Source: Cordia subcordata
Lineage: Eukaryota > Streptophyta > Magnoliopsida > Boraginales > Cordiaceae
Direction: 5' to 3'
Length of the DNA stretch: 64,000 nucleotides
NCBI GenBank assembly: GCA_028554755.1
Contig: JAPTOF010000010.1
Location: 5,058,001-5,122,000, forward strand
The notes beneath the pieces are model-generated. The model was not told the DNA's origin. It searched no databases and saw only the letters and a program-made list of their open reading frames with translations. Within the stretch, counting starts at the first letter, position 1. Every line of letters begins with the position of its first letter. Of the stretch, positions 49,101 to 61,008 are shown one piece after another. The position numbers and the translations under genes are program-made.

Positions 49101-49376
49101 ACGATGCCTTGTCTCATTGGGGATGGGATCAAGACGTCTGTTTCTGTTCAGTTCCACGTGATTAGAAGCCTCCTCTATGTTGTTGTCCATAGATACATTA
49201 TCAGCCCCTTCAGGTGCTATGTTTTTTTCGGTACTCTCTTTTTTGTTTTTCCTTCTAAGCATCACTTCATCAAAACTGAAAGGTCTTGTCCGAGCTGAAG
49301 TTCCATCATCACACACATTGTTCGAAAATTGACTACGACCACCGATCTTCACTCTGTGCTGACTGGTACCACTCAT
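40108..49376 (-). CDS. U2AF65-like splicing factor: RS-like domain, two RRMs and a split UHM
   Basis: A nuclear pre-mRNA splicing protein related to the U2AF large subunit. Coding exons are 49376-47805, 47722-47585, 45688-45617, 44352-44311, 44175-44086, 41501-41394, 41306-41214, 41112-41033 and 40909-40108. All introns are GT-AG and the sum is 999 codons. Residues 1-480 are charged and Arg/Ser/Lys/Asp-rich (SRRRRSRSRERD). RRM1 is about 482-570 (RRLYVENLP; KGQALLEFL) and RRM2 about 595-672 (IFIGGIS). The C-terminal UHM starts near 699 with the acidic helix DEILEDIRLECSRFGTVKSI and ends in FVLVEF...RRLFDNRIV, whose RLF is the UHM R-X-F motif. About 207 acidic residues are inserted between the two halves of this UHM. 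A 5' UTR intron (50321-49402) is likely. At about 998 aa it is much longer than U2AF65 (about 550-590). Confidence 0.9.
43550..43680. repeat. Tandem ~68-bp duplication in a U2AF-like intron
   Basis: AACCAAGATTACATTGATCT...ACTCCAAAAGAATTGCA is repeated as AACCAAGATTACTTTGATCT...CCAAAGGAATTGCA. Confidence 0.8.
44991..45430. repeat. Direct ~220-bp duplication in a U2AF-like intron
   Basis: Unit 1 (about 44991-45190) and unit 2 (about 45217-45430) share ACAAGTCAT...CAAAGA, TATAAAGAGCACATGAAA, AAGAAAACAAA, and AACCAACACAATGGCAGGG...AAACCCA in order. Unit 2 carries an internal 17-bp repeat of ACACAATGGCAGGGAAA. Confidence 0.8.
47296..47384. repeat. GA-rich microsatellite in a U2AF-like intron
   Basis: An impure run of GGGAGAGAG/GGAAGGGG units of about 90 bp. 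Confidence 0.9.
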
Positions 49377-49401
49377 ATTTATTGATGTACTTTCCTCAAG
49401 T

Positions 49402-50445
49402 CTACAGCAGCATGAACCCAACACAAGTGACTACAAGATTAACACAACAAACTTAAAAACCCAACAACTTTGCCTTTTACTTGTACTTTCTTTTTTGAAC
49501 CAACTAACAAATGAGTAATATCATCATTGTTTGTTACGCTTTCTATTTAAACAATTTGAAAGTCTTGCTGCTTCAAACAGAAGTAAAAGCCAGACAAATT
49601 GTCACAAACTCAACGAAACAAATGAATAATCCTGACAATCTCTTGTCTTTCCTCATTCTTTTTTATCTTGACCACAAACTAACCTTATTGGACACACTCA
49701 ATAACAACCTAGCCACAAAATCACTTCCCATAACAAACTTCAATAACAGAGATAAAAGAACGACACGAAGACCAATTAAAACAGCTTTACACATGCTTTC
49801 AAATGAAAATTACAAAAATCTAAAATTTTGTTAACAACATTTTGGCATCAGGCTTTTACTGATTATTCCATTCTGTTGTTCTACATAAAAAAAAAAAAAT
49901 TCAAGAAACACATGTAGGGCCTGTTTGGACTTCGCTTTTTTTCGTGAAAAACTACTTCCCATTCTTTTTGTTAATAAGTATTTGGTTTCACTTTCAAAAA
50001 AAGAAAAGCTAAAACTCCAAAGAGAAAGCTCAAATGCAGCTTTTTCCATAAGTCAGAAATTTCAGGTTATTAAAATAAGTACTTTCTTTTTCAAGAGTTA
50101 CAGAAAAAGCGCTTTTTTAAATTTGAAAAAAAAAAAAAAAGCCCATAGCATACATAGTCAGCTTAGGGCTTTTACACACACGAAGATATATCTACACATA
50201 CATAGAGAAATCAGTAAACACAAAATTTAAGATTTATATGTGGAAATTAAAGTATACATGTGCGAGTAATGTATGAAGTGTGAGCCAATGTGGAAAGATG
50301 TACCAGTGGAAAAGGAGTTACCGGTCAGATAAATGAACGAAGAGGTCGCCGGAGATGTCGCCGGAGGTTTTCGTGAGGCAACCGATAGCAGAGAATGCGC
50401 AGAGCGTATGATCGACTGGTGCAGAGCATGAAAGATTTTTTACAA
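49402..50445 (-). promoter_or_regulatory. 5' UTR, 5' UTR intron and promoter side of the U2AF-like gene
   Basis: A donor ACCG|GTAACTCC at 50322/50321 and an acceptor GCTGTAG|A at 49402/49401 define a probable 920-bp 5' UTR intron on the minus strand. The upstream GC-rich leader extends to about 50440. A T-rich MITE-like element is inside the intron. Confidence 0.6.
49916..50155. repeat. MITE-like element starting GGGCCTGTTTGG
   Basis: It starts GGGCCTGTTTGGACTTCGC and ends in AAAAAGCCCAT, with AAGCTTT-type A/T tracts between. It is related to the elements ending at 15398 and at 51235-51430. Its position inside a 5' UTR intron is notable. Confidence 0.5.
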
Positions 50446-52479
50446 TCGGAAAACCTAGAGATTGAGAAGATATTATCGGTATGTGAAATGACAGTTTTGC
50501 CCTTGTGATGATATTTTGCTCTTTTGATTTAGGGATTGTAAATTATTTATATTTTTTCATATATTATTAAAACTTATTTGTAATATTACAATGTCGTAAA
50601 TATATTATTTTTATAAATTTTGAAATTAATATAATTTTTTCGTTTTGTTTCATTCTGTCGGCTTTTATATAATCTTTTTCTCGTAAAAATTAGTTTTTAT
50701 ATAATGACTCATATTTATGATCCAATTATATAATTCTAGCGATAATTTTTAGATTCAATTGAGATTTTCTAAGATTACGTTTGTAAAAGTTACTTAATCT
50801 TTTAATTTTCTGTAAGTGTAAAATTAAAGTTTATATTAGATTCTTTAGTGTAATTTACTACAATTGATGTATGATGTAGTTCAAATTTAAAGGCTATTTG
50901 ACCACCCAAAAAAAAAAGGGAAAAAAGAAAACGAAAAGCTAGTATTATGGTAACTTTATGAAAATTCTAGATGAATAAATGATGTGTAGTATGCATTTAA
51001 AGGATATTTCGTGCATTTTCCATTGTTGAAATTTGAGGATTGTTGCTTTTGGAAATTACAAAGTTATATTTATTGTCTTAAAATGAATTCAACAATGCCT
51101 TTGAAATGTCTTTCTTCAATTCTATTAAAAGGAATAAAGCAAATGTCATTTTCCCTCTCAGAAAGTTGAGTTTAGAAGGTCAGCTCAGATAACATTTTTC
51201 AGAAAGTAAAGGTATAGAAAAATATATGGCTCATCTGGATTTTATTTATGAAAAAAATATTTTAAAAAAAAAACACATCTTTTTGCCAATAAATATTTGA
51301 CTTAACTAAAGAAAAGGAAAAAAAACTCAATTTAGCTTTTTTCAAAAGCCAAAAATTTTAGTTTTTCAAAAAATACTTTTTTTAGAAGCTATAGAAAAAC
51401 ACTTAAAAAAACAAACAAAATGACTCTATGTTTAAGAGTGAATATAACCAAAAAAAGGCAAGGATAAAATTAGTAGAGTGACATTGAACAAATTTCCAAG
51501 CACCCTTTATGAAGATCCCTCCCCCCTTCCCCCTGCACCAACTCCACCCATACACCCACCGAGATTCCCCCTTTAAACTCAACCTAAAAAATTGTTAAAA
51601 CAAGGATAGTTGGCCTTTTATGAACTATAAAATAATCTATGACTAATAACAAAATTGTATCTTACAAACCCCCAACCCTAACTCGTGTGAGTATAAGAGT
51701 AGTACTAGATTGAATGTTTTTGGTATGTGTTTAAAACTTTTAAAAAATATGGGGAACTTGAAATATTGTGTTTAAAACTTCTGAAAAATGTGGGGAACTT
51801 GAAATATGGCTCCAAGGCGTGTTGTAAATGCCACTTTCCTTAAGGATTATTTGCTCCCACCAACTTGGCGTGCAAATGGGAATATGCAAATATCATTTGG
51901 AATACAATAAAGCCTATAACTTGAATTAATTTGCACTACCAGTTCAAATCCCTAGCACTTACCGGATGAAGGTAAGGATATCTAAAGACTCTAAGTAGAT
52001 TTCCTGCAGTAAAATGTACTTAGAGTTTAATTTGGATGCAAGTAAACAAATAAGGTGTTTATGGATGGTTTTTCATGTTTTTTCATACCTTTGGAAGCTT
52101 CCAACATTATTTATTTATAGAGTATTTTGTGGCTGATATAAACAGACACACCAATTAAAAGTTTAACAGAACATACCTATTCATATAGTCACCAAAGGTC
52201 ATATTCTAACCTTAGGTCGTCTAATACGTCGATCGATAGAGACAAAGTTCTTACTGGTCTTATTGGTCAACCTATCCTCGATCGGTATAATTAGTGTGCT
52301 CTCTACATATACAGATTGAGCCTAACGATCAGCCTGTACGACCAGTGACAAATTAATGACTTTTGAAAATTACTCCAACATCGAATGTTTTCAAAAAAAA
52401 TATTAACTAAAACACATGAAAGGCTATAATATGTTGCATAGAGTTTAAATCGTGATTAACAAATACTGCAAATTTCCTA
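50446..52479. other. Intergenic; MITE-like copy at 51235-51430
   Basis: AT-rich DNA without a gene. The segment 51235-51430 (CTTTTTTCAAAAGCC, AGAAGCTATAGAAAAACACTT) is a diverged relative of the element at 49916. A repeated phrase (TTTAAAACTTnTnAAAAATnTGGGGAACTTGAAATAT) lies near 51726-51806. Confidence 0.45.
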
Positions 52480-54383
52480 CCAGCTTTCTATAAAAGGTGG
52501 CATCCGTAATTAGGTCTCCTTGTGAGGTAAGCTTCATGGTGAAGCTTAATGGAGCATTGGAATCTTTTGCACCATCCTTTTTAAATTAAGCCAGCAAGCC
52601 CCTAATATATTTTTTGTTGGAATAAGAATAAGCCAATCGAACAAGGAGTTATTTCAACTCCAATAAAGTATGATAAAGTTCCCATGTCTTTGATAGAAAA
52701 CCTTTTCGTCGAAGTGTCAATTGTTTGCATCACTAAAGATGGCTAATTACCTATAACAAGAACATCACCAACATATACTAAAGTATATGTGAGAGTATTT
52801 TCAGTGGCCAGAACAAATAAAGAACTATTCGACAAGTGCTTTTAAACCCAAGTATTTGAATAAAGCTCTTCAATTCAATTATCACGCACGAGGAGCTTGC
52901 CTTAATCCATACAAAGATTTTGAAAGGCGACAAATATGGTTGGGTTTTTGTTTGTCATGAAACCCAAGTGGCTAAGTCATGTAAACGGGCTCTTCTAGAT
53001 GTCTATGCAAAAAAGCGTTATTAACATATAGTTGATTAAACATCCATCCTTGTGAAGTGATAATCGATAGAATTGCACGAATAGTGGTAGTTTCTACTAC
53101 CGGGCTAAAGGTCTTCTTGAAATCAAGGCCAAGCAATTAATTAAACCCTTTACCTGCCAATCTTGCTTTGTACCGTGCAATCGAACCATCACGATTTCTT
53201 TTAATGCAGTAGACTTATTTACAGCCTATTACACTACAGTGTTTCTCCTTGGGAACAAGAGTCTATGTTTTGTTTCGTTCCAATGCATTAAGCTCCTCAA
53301 CTATGGCATTATACCATTCTTTTTATTTTAAGGCTGCTTTGCTTGTGTGTGGTTCAAGTGGTGGTGGGAGAAAGTGTTTGGTTTCCAAGTTAATGTATTT
53401 TTTGTTTAGATAAAAATTACTGTCTTGTGCTCTTTCACAGATGTTGTTGTCAAGCTGGGCATATTTGTGGCTAAGTAGCTAAAGCTGTCTCATGAGATGG
53501 GATGGAAGAAGAGCCATGATTCTAGATTGACGAGTCAGCATCAACATTAGACTGGGGTAGAGATGGTTCGATTTGAAGTGATAAAGATAGAGAGGAAGTC
53601 ATAAAGTGTTGTATGAGGGCAGGTATAAAGCTAACTAATGGTATTTGTTGTGATGACATATGAGATGGAGAAAACTTATTAGAATTCTTTAGAGAAGGAT
53701 CCTCAGAGTAGGGATGATTATGATGAAGAGGATAAGCTTCAAAAGGATGAGCTTTAAGAGAATCAGAGTTCTTGCAGAGTAGAACCATGCAATACCAGAC
53801 ACAAGATATATCTTCCAAAGAACAAGACCTTTTTCGAATAAGCCAATTCACCATTTTGCAATCTGAGTTTCATCAATTTGAACTGGAGTAGATGAATTTT
53901 TAGCAAAAAGAGATTTACCTTCATTGAAAACAACATGATGTGAGAGAAGGAACTTGAAAAACATAGATTCATAGCATATGTAAGAGTCATGTTGTGTGGA
54001 ATACCCTAAAAATACACATGGCTTTGATTTTTGCTCAAGTTTGTGTTTCGTATAAAGACACAACCAAGGATAGCACAAATAGCTAAAAAATTTTAATTTC
54101 AAATAGTTTGGTTTTTGTTGAACAAATTTTCAAATGGTGTTTGCCCATTTAGAATAGACGTTGGAAGTCTATTGATTAGGTATACTGTTGTTGTAAATGC
54201 AAAAGAACAAAAAGAGAAGGGCATGGAGGTATGTTGAAAGAGAGTAAGGCCTGTCTCAACGACGTGCCTATGTTGTCTTTTTGCAGTGCCTACATGTTGG
54301 GGCGTATACAGGGGGGAAGGGAAATTAAGTGTTGGATACCATTATTTTTAGAACAATGTTTTAAGCCCCTTTTTATTCCGTTC

Positions 54384-54715
54384 TGTTGAATGTGGCTCGT
54401 ATTCTTGGGCAACAAGAATAGCAAATTTTCTTATTAGCATATTACCTTATTCGCTTGTTACTTTTTGTAGCACATAATTAATTAGTTGCTTTTTCTGCTT
54501 AATAGGTTTAGGAAACCTTTGCACTATAAATATGTGGCAATACTCATTATGTTATGTGTGAGAGAGAAACCAAAGTGAGAGCCTTGTAGCATTCGTGATC
54601 AATAGTAGAATTATTCTCTGCTGCCCGTGGACGTAGGCTTTAAAGCTGAACCACGTAATTCTTGTGTCCTTTATTTCTTCTCATATTCTTTGTGTTTGCA
54701 TGTTTTTCCCCAACA
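54384..54715 (+). repeat. 5' LTR of the younger copia
   Basis: 332 bp, TGTTGAATG...CCCCAACA, with a TATA-like CTATAAATATG in the middle. By eye it differs from the 3' LTR by about 13 substitutions and one 1-bp indel (about 4%). Confidence 0.95.
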
Positions 54716-54718
54716 AAC

Positions 54719-54730
54719 TGGTATCAGAGC
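54719..54730 (+). other. Primer binding site (initiator Met-tRNA)
   Basis: TGGTATCAGAGC lies three bases after the 5' LTR and is the standard copia PBS complementary to initiator tRNA-Met. Confidence 0.93.
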
Positions 54731-57700
54731 TTAGGTATTAATCCGCTGCTTGAGGGAAAAAGGAAAAATCAAAACTCACTGTAAAACCAAAATTTCTCAA
54801 ACCAAACGGTGCCTAACCAAACAAAGGTCTTTGTTCGACGAGGAGTGCTCCGGTGCTGTTTACGTTGAGCGTTAGTGGCTGAAGTGGAAGCTTGTGTCGG
54901 CGGGTCGTGGTTCGTGTTTGGGTTTGAAGAACAAGCGAAGAAGATAGAGTTCGCGTGCTCTTGAGGTTGGTTTTGGGTATTCAGGTTTTTTTTTTTTTTT
55001 GGGGAATTGGTTCAAGTTTGTAAAGCAAGTTTAGAGTTAGTAGGGTTTGGGTCTTTGGGTTTATTTGGATCGGGCCTGGGTACTGGCCTTGTCCAATTTT
55101 AGCTAGGTCTTGGGTCTTGGGTTAATTAATTTTTTGTTGAGCTTGGGTTCTAGGCCAGAAAAATAATAAATTTCTTTTTTTTTGGGTTTGGGCTTAGTTT
55201 AGGCCAAAAGAACCAAAAAAAAAATTTATTTGGGTTTAGATTTAGTCCTAAAAAAAATATCTGACTAGTTGACCTGTTTGACCGCGTTGACCGGGGTTGA
55301 CCGAGGTTTAACTTTGATGTTGACCATTGACCAAGGGTTGACCGAGTTTGACCAAAGCCTTACCCCACGTTTTTCGACGTGCTGAGTCCGTTTTTGGGCT
55401 CTGTTTTCTAGATTCAGCTCCGAAGTACGAGTTTAGGGACAGTGTTGACTTTGACAAATAGGTTTGACTTTGACTAGTGTTGACCAGGGGTGTTCCTAAG
55501 GTTTCTCGACGTGCTGAATCTGTTTTTGCGGTCCATTGAGCCAAATTCCATCCCGAAGTGTGAGTTTTGTGCAAACAAATATGTCTTCCACAGGTGAAAA
55601 GTTTGAAATCGAGAAGTTTGATAGAAGAATGAGTTTCAGTCTTTGGAGGATCAGATTCAAGGCATTTATGACAATGCAAGGATTTTGGAAAGTCATTAAA
55701 GAAGTGATCCCGATAAAGATGGAACCAGCAGTAAGAGAAGAACTCGAAGCGAAAGCCTTGAGTGCAATACATATGTCCGTGACAAATGAAGTATTGCTGG
55801 AGATTGCTGAGAAGACGACAGCAGTTAAGGCTTGGAATACTTTGGTGGAATTGTATGCATCTAAATCTCTCACCAATCGCCTCTACTTGAAGAAGCGATT
55901 GTATCATCTTAGAATGAAAGAAGGTACGTCACTAAAGCAATACCTTGATGAGTTTACCTCTTGTTTTATTGCTTTGAAGGATGTGGGTGTTAAAATTGAT
56001 GACGAAGACTAAGCTATGATCGTATTATGCTCTTTACCGCCTTTATATATGAACTTTGTAGACACTATGTTGTACGAGAGGGATAAAATTACGTTTGAAG
56101 ATGTGATTGCTTCATTAAAATAGAAGGATCTTCAAACACATATTCCGGGACATAGGGAAGAAGTTCATGGGGAAGGTTTAGTGAGTAGAGGGTGATCAGA
56201 GAATAGAGGGGGATCTTCGAGTAGAAAGAAAAGCAAGTCAAGGTCAAAATCAAGAGCAAGGAAGCTACGTTGTTTCGAGTGTGGTGAAAAGGGTCACATT
56301 AAGAAAGAATGTCCAAAACTGAAAAAGGGAAAGAAAAAGGTGGAAAATTCAGCTAATGTAGTAGAGAGTGCTGACAGTGATGGGGAGAACTCGAGTAGTA
56401 CTGGGGAAGTTTTGACTGTTAGTGCATCACAATGGCATAATCAATGGATTCTTGATAGTGGTGCAACGTTCCATATGTGTCCTAGACGTCACTAATTCTC
56501 TTCTTATTCCAAAAGAGAAGGGAAAGTCTTTCTAGGCAATGATCTTTCGTTGAAGGTGGAGGAAATGGGCATCGTAAATATCAAGATATTTGATGGTATT
56601 ACAAGATCTCTCGAGTGTTGGCATGTATCGGAGCTAAAGAAAAACTTGATTTCTCTTGGACGTTTGGATTCTCATGGATACAAATTTCGAAGTGAGAATG
56701 GTGTCTTAAAGATGACCAAAGGAGCAATTGTGCTCTTGAAAGAGAACTTGACTGGCGGCCTATATGTCCTTCAAGGTAATACAGTTACAGGTGTTGCAGC
56801 TATTACATTCGAGAAGAGTGATAATGACACTACGCAGTAGTGGCACAAAAGGTTGGGCCATATGAGCGAGAGGGGACTGACTGAGATGAGTAAGAGGGAT
56901 TTGCTTTGTGAACAAAGAACTGGAAAGCTTGAATTCTGCAAGCATTTTTTGGAAAGCAAACTAGGGTGAAGTTCAGCAAGGGGCAGGAGAACACCAAAGG
57001 TACATTTGATTATATTCATTTTGATCTTTGGGGTCCTAATAAAGTTCCTTCCAAGAAAAGTGCCAGGTATTACATCACTTTCATAGATGCATACTCTCGG
57101 ATGGTGTGGGTATACTTCTTGAAAACTAAAGATGAGGCGTTTCCAACATTTGTCGAGTGGAAGACGTTGATTGAGAAGCAGACTGGTAAACAAATTAAGC
57201 GTCTTAGGACTGACAATGGGTTGGAATATTGCAATAAAGAGTTTGATGAGTTCTGCAGGAAACATGGCATTGTGAGACACCGCACATGTGTAAGGACACC
57301 ACAACAGAATGGAGTTGCAGAACACATGAATAGAACTCTGGTGGAGAGAACTCGTTGTATGCTCTCCCAATCTGGTTTGAGTCAAGACTTTTGGGCTGAA
57401 GCCGTCAATACGGCATGCTACTTGGTGAATAGGTCTCCATCCAAAGCTATTGAATTGAACACTCCTTTTGAGTTATAGTCTGGTAAGCCTGCTGACTACT
57501 CTCAATTGAGGGTGTTCGGTTGCCCTGCATACGCTCACGTGAAGGATGGCAAGTTGGAGCCGAGGGCAAAGAAATGCATATTTCTAGGCTATGCTTCCGA
57601 GAGGAAAGGTTATAGGTTGTAGTGCACAGATCCAAAGTCTTCAGGTTTCCTCATCAGCAAGGATGTCATATTCAATGAGTCTGCTTTATTAGACCAAGAA

Positions 57701-59615
57701 AAGGAGAAAGCAGTAGTTGGTTTAGACCACGGTGTCAAAGAGCAGTGGAGGTATTTGCTGATGCTCCAAATGTTCCATCTAGCAATAGTAGCAGCCAAAT
57801 TCAGTCGACTCAACCAACTGAGGCGCATGATCAAAATGTGCCTGAACAACAGAAGTACAGCATTGCCACTAGGCGAGTAAGGAGACAGATTAGAGAGCCT
57901 CAAAGGTACGGATATGCTGATCTTGTTGCTTATGCTTTGACTGTTGCTGAAACAATTGAAGGACATGAGCCGAATTCATACAAAGAGGCCATATCTGGGA
58001 AAGATTCTGCTCAGTGGGTGGGTGTCATGAGTGAAGAGATTGAGTCTCTTTATAAGAATCAAACATGGGAGCTTGTTGAATTGCCTAAGGGACAGCGAGT
58101 TGTCGGTTGCAAATGGGTTTACAAGAAAAAGGAAGGTACTCTAGGGGTTGAAGGTCTTCGATACAAGGCACGGTTGGTGGCAAAAGGCTATACACAAAGG
58201 GAGGGTGTTGACTTCAACGAAGTGTTCTCTCCGGTTGTGAAGCATAGTTCCATCAGGGTTTCACTTGCCTTAGTTGCTCTTCATGACTTAGAGCTTGAGT
58301 AGCTAGATGTGAAAACGGCATTTTTGTATGGTGATCTTGAAGAGCAAATTTACACGAGTCAACCGGAGGGGTATGTAGTTTCTAGTAAGGAGAACCATAT
58401 TTACAAACTGAAGAAGTCCTTGTATGGGTAAAAGCAGTCACCTCGGCAATGATATAAGAGATTTGACACATTCATGGTAGGTGCTAGATACACAAGGAGT
58501 GCCTATGACAGTTGTGTGTATCTCAAAAGGCTTCCAAATGGGTCGCTTGTGTACTTGCTGTTGTATGTCGATGGCATGTTTATTGCTGCTAAAAGCATGT
58601 CTGCAATCGATGAATTAAAGAAGCAGCTAGGTGATGAGTTTGAGATGAAGGATCTTGGAGCAGCGAAGAAGATTCTTGGCATGGAGATTCACAGATATAG
58701 AAACGCTGGGAAACTGTTATTATCTCAACAGAGTTATATGGAGAAAGTGCTAGAGCGTTTCGGAATGCTGAAAGCAAAGCCTGTGAGTGTGCCGCTTGTT
58801 GCTCATTTCAAGTTGTCTACAGATTTATCACCTAAAACTGAGGAGGAGGTGGAGCATATGTCTCATGTTTCATACTCGAGTGCTGTTGGTAGCTTGATGT
58901 ATGCTATGGTGTGCACTCGTCCTGATATTTCACATGCAGTTAGTGTTGTGAGCAGGTATATGGCATCACCTGGGAAAGCACGCTGGGAAGCGGTGAAATG
59001 GATAATGAGATATTTGCATGGCACTATGAATGTAGGATTACTATTTAGCATGATGACTAGAGATTGCGCGAGGTTGGTGGGTTATTGTGATGCAGACTTT
59101 GTGGGTGACCTTGATAAGAGAAGATCTCTGACGGGTTACGTGTTTACTCTCTCTGGATGTGCTATCAGTTGGAAAGTGGCATTACAGTCTACTGTGGTAT
59201 TGTTGACTACTGAAGCAGAGTACAAGGCAATTGCAGAAGCTGTGAAGGAGACTATGTGGTTACAAGGCTTGGTTCGTGATTTTGGACTGCAGCAGGATAC
59301 AAGTACAGTCTTTTGTGATAGCCAGAGTGCAATCCATCTGACGAAGAATCAGATGTATCATGAGAGGACTAAACACATTGATATCATATATCATTTTATC
59401 AGAGATGTTGTATCACAAGGAATCATATCGGTGCAGAAGATATCTACCCATGAGAATCCAGCAGATATGATGACTAAGGCGGTTCCAGTCAGCAAGTTTA
59501 AGCATTGCTTGGACTTGATTACTATTTGCGATGCGGAGCATTGAGCTCTTAGAGGTAGTTGGCTACAGGGATAATGGTGTATTGATTGGAGCGAAGACGT
59601 GCTAAGGTGGAGATT

Positions 59616-59946
59616 TGTTGAATGTGGCTCGTATTCTTGGGCAATAAGAATAGCAAATTTCCTTATTAGCATATTATCTTATTCGCTTGTTACCTTTTGT
59701 AGCACATAATTAATTAGTTGTCTTTTCTGCTTAATAGGTTTAGGAAACCTTTGCACTATAAATATGTGGCAATACTCATTATGTTATGTGTGAGAGAGAA
59801 CCAAAGTGAGAGCCTTGTAGCATTCGTGATCAATAGTGGAATTATTCTCTGCAGCCCGTGGACGTAGGCTTTAAAGCTGAATCACCTAATTCTTGTGTCC
59901 GTTATTTCTTCTCGTATTCTTCGTGTTTGCATGTTTTTCCCCAACA
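59616..59946 (+). repeat. 3' LTR of the younger copia
   Basis: 331 bp, matching the 5' LTR. A purine-rich tract (AAGGTGGAGA) precedes it, as a polypurine tract would. Confidence 0.95.
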
Positions 59947-60174
59947 CGTTCCACTATCTGAGTAAATGATTTTAATGGTAGAATCAAATTGGTTTTTGAC
60001 TATTGTCTTGAATTTAGGAAAAATATCAAAAACATCTTATTTATTTGCCAAAGGATAAAGCCATGTGAATTTCATATAGTGATCAATGAAGACAATATAA
60101 TATGAGAAACTATCAATAGATCAAATGAGGAAAGAGCCCCAAACATCCATGTAAACAAATTCTAATGGTCGAGG

Positions 60175-61008
60175 ATAAGGGTGAGCACAATTCGGATACT
60201 AACTGAAAACTAAACCAGAACCGAACCAAAATACCAATTTGGTTCGGTTATTTGGTATTTCGGTTCAATTCCAGTCAGTGAAAAATAGCAATTTCGGTTA
60301 TCGATTTCGGTTCCGGTTAGTATTTTAAAATTTCGATTAATAACTGAAATAACCGAAATATATTAAATGACGTTGTTTAGCATTTATATATATATATATA
60401 TATATTATAATTTATTACTTGTTTCTAATTTCTCTAATTCTCTTTAGACAAAGCTCAAACCTTATCCCCAATTTGAAAATCCTCACCGCCGCCTCACCCC
60501 TCTGGCCTCTTCGCTGTCGCTCGTTTTCTTTTCTTTGCTTCAAATGATCTTTCTATTGGACCTGTGTCGGTTTTTGACAAAGTCTAGGATGAAGCTTGGA
60601 GCAGTACTCGCTATATTCCTACTTCGTGATGCTTTTCATTATGTTCTTGTGTGAGTTTGATGTCTATACATCTACAAGATCTTTCCAACTTTGAGATCAC
60701 AATAATTAATTAATTATAATTTTGGTTCTCATTTTGCATCTTGCGTGGAAGTATGGAAAATTTGAAAACATGACAAAACGGGTTGCATTTTGTTAATTTT
60801 TGATTTTCAAACGTGCTGAAGATATAAGACAAACAATTCGGTTAATTTGGTTAACAACTAGAATCGAACAAAAAAAATTGATTCCGAAAATTTGATCCTT
60901 CCTATAATTCAGTTTGATTTCGATTCCTAAAATATTCAAAAATTGATTTTCGATATATTTGGTGTTTGGTTAATTTGGTTCGGTTATAACCGAATACTCA
61001 GTCCTTGT
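60175..61008. repeat. AACCGAA-rich dispersed repeat, copy 3
   Basis: It starts AAGGGTGAGCACAATTCGG and ends in CCGAATACTCAGTCCTT, which is an imperfect inverted copy of the start. The interior has many CGGTT/AACCGAA phrases and a (TA)n run at about 60388-60406. It lies inside the old copia element, interrupting its integrase region. Confidence 0.55.

Larger units (their letters stand above)
54384..59946 (+). mobile_element. Ty1/copia LTR retrotransposon, nearly complete but with inactivated ORF
   Basis: Both LTRs start TGTTG and end CAACA. The target duplication is CGTTC (54379-54383 and 59947-59951). Domains on the plus strand: gag (about 55580-56315) with zinc knuckle CFECGEKGHIKKEC, protease ILDSGATFHMCP (about 56450), GAG-pre-integrase, integrase (56966-57590; HFDLWGP, LRTDNG, PQQNGVAE), reverse transcriptase (about 58040-58800) and RNase H (about 59070-59545). 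Stops lie at 56010, 56121, 56193, 56493, 56838, 57476, 57620, 58300, 58429 and 58450, with a frame shift near 56945. The RT active site reads YVDG, not YVDD. It cannot encode a working polyprotein. Confidence 0.95.

Noticed and set aside
53400..53540. Host gene on the minus strand near 53.5 kb
   Set aside because: Neighbouring frames read as copia integrase/RT remnants with stops.
55308..55907. Minus-strand ORFs over the copia gag
   Set aside because: They are antisense to the gag frame, without family motifs.
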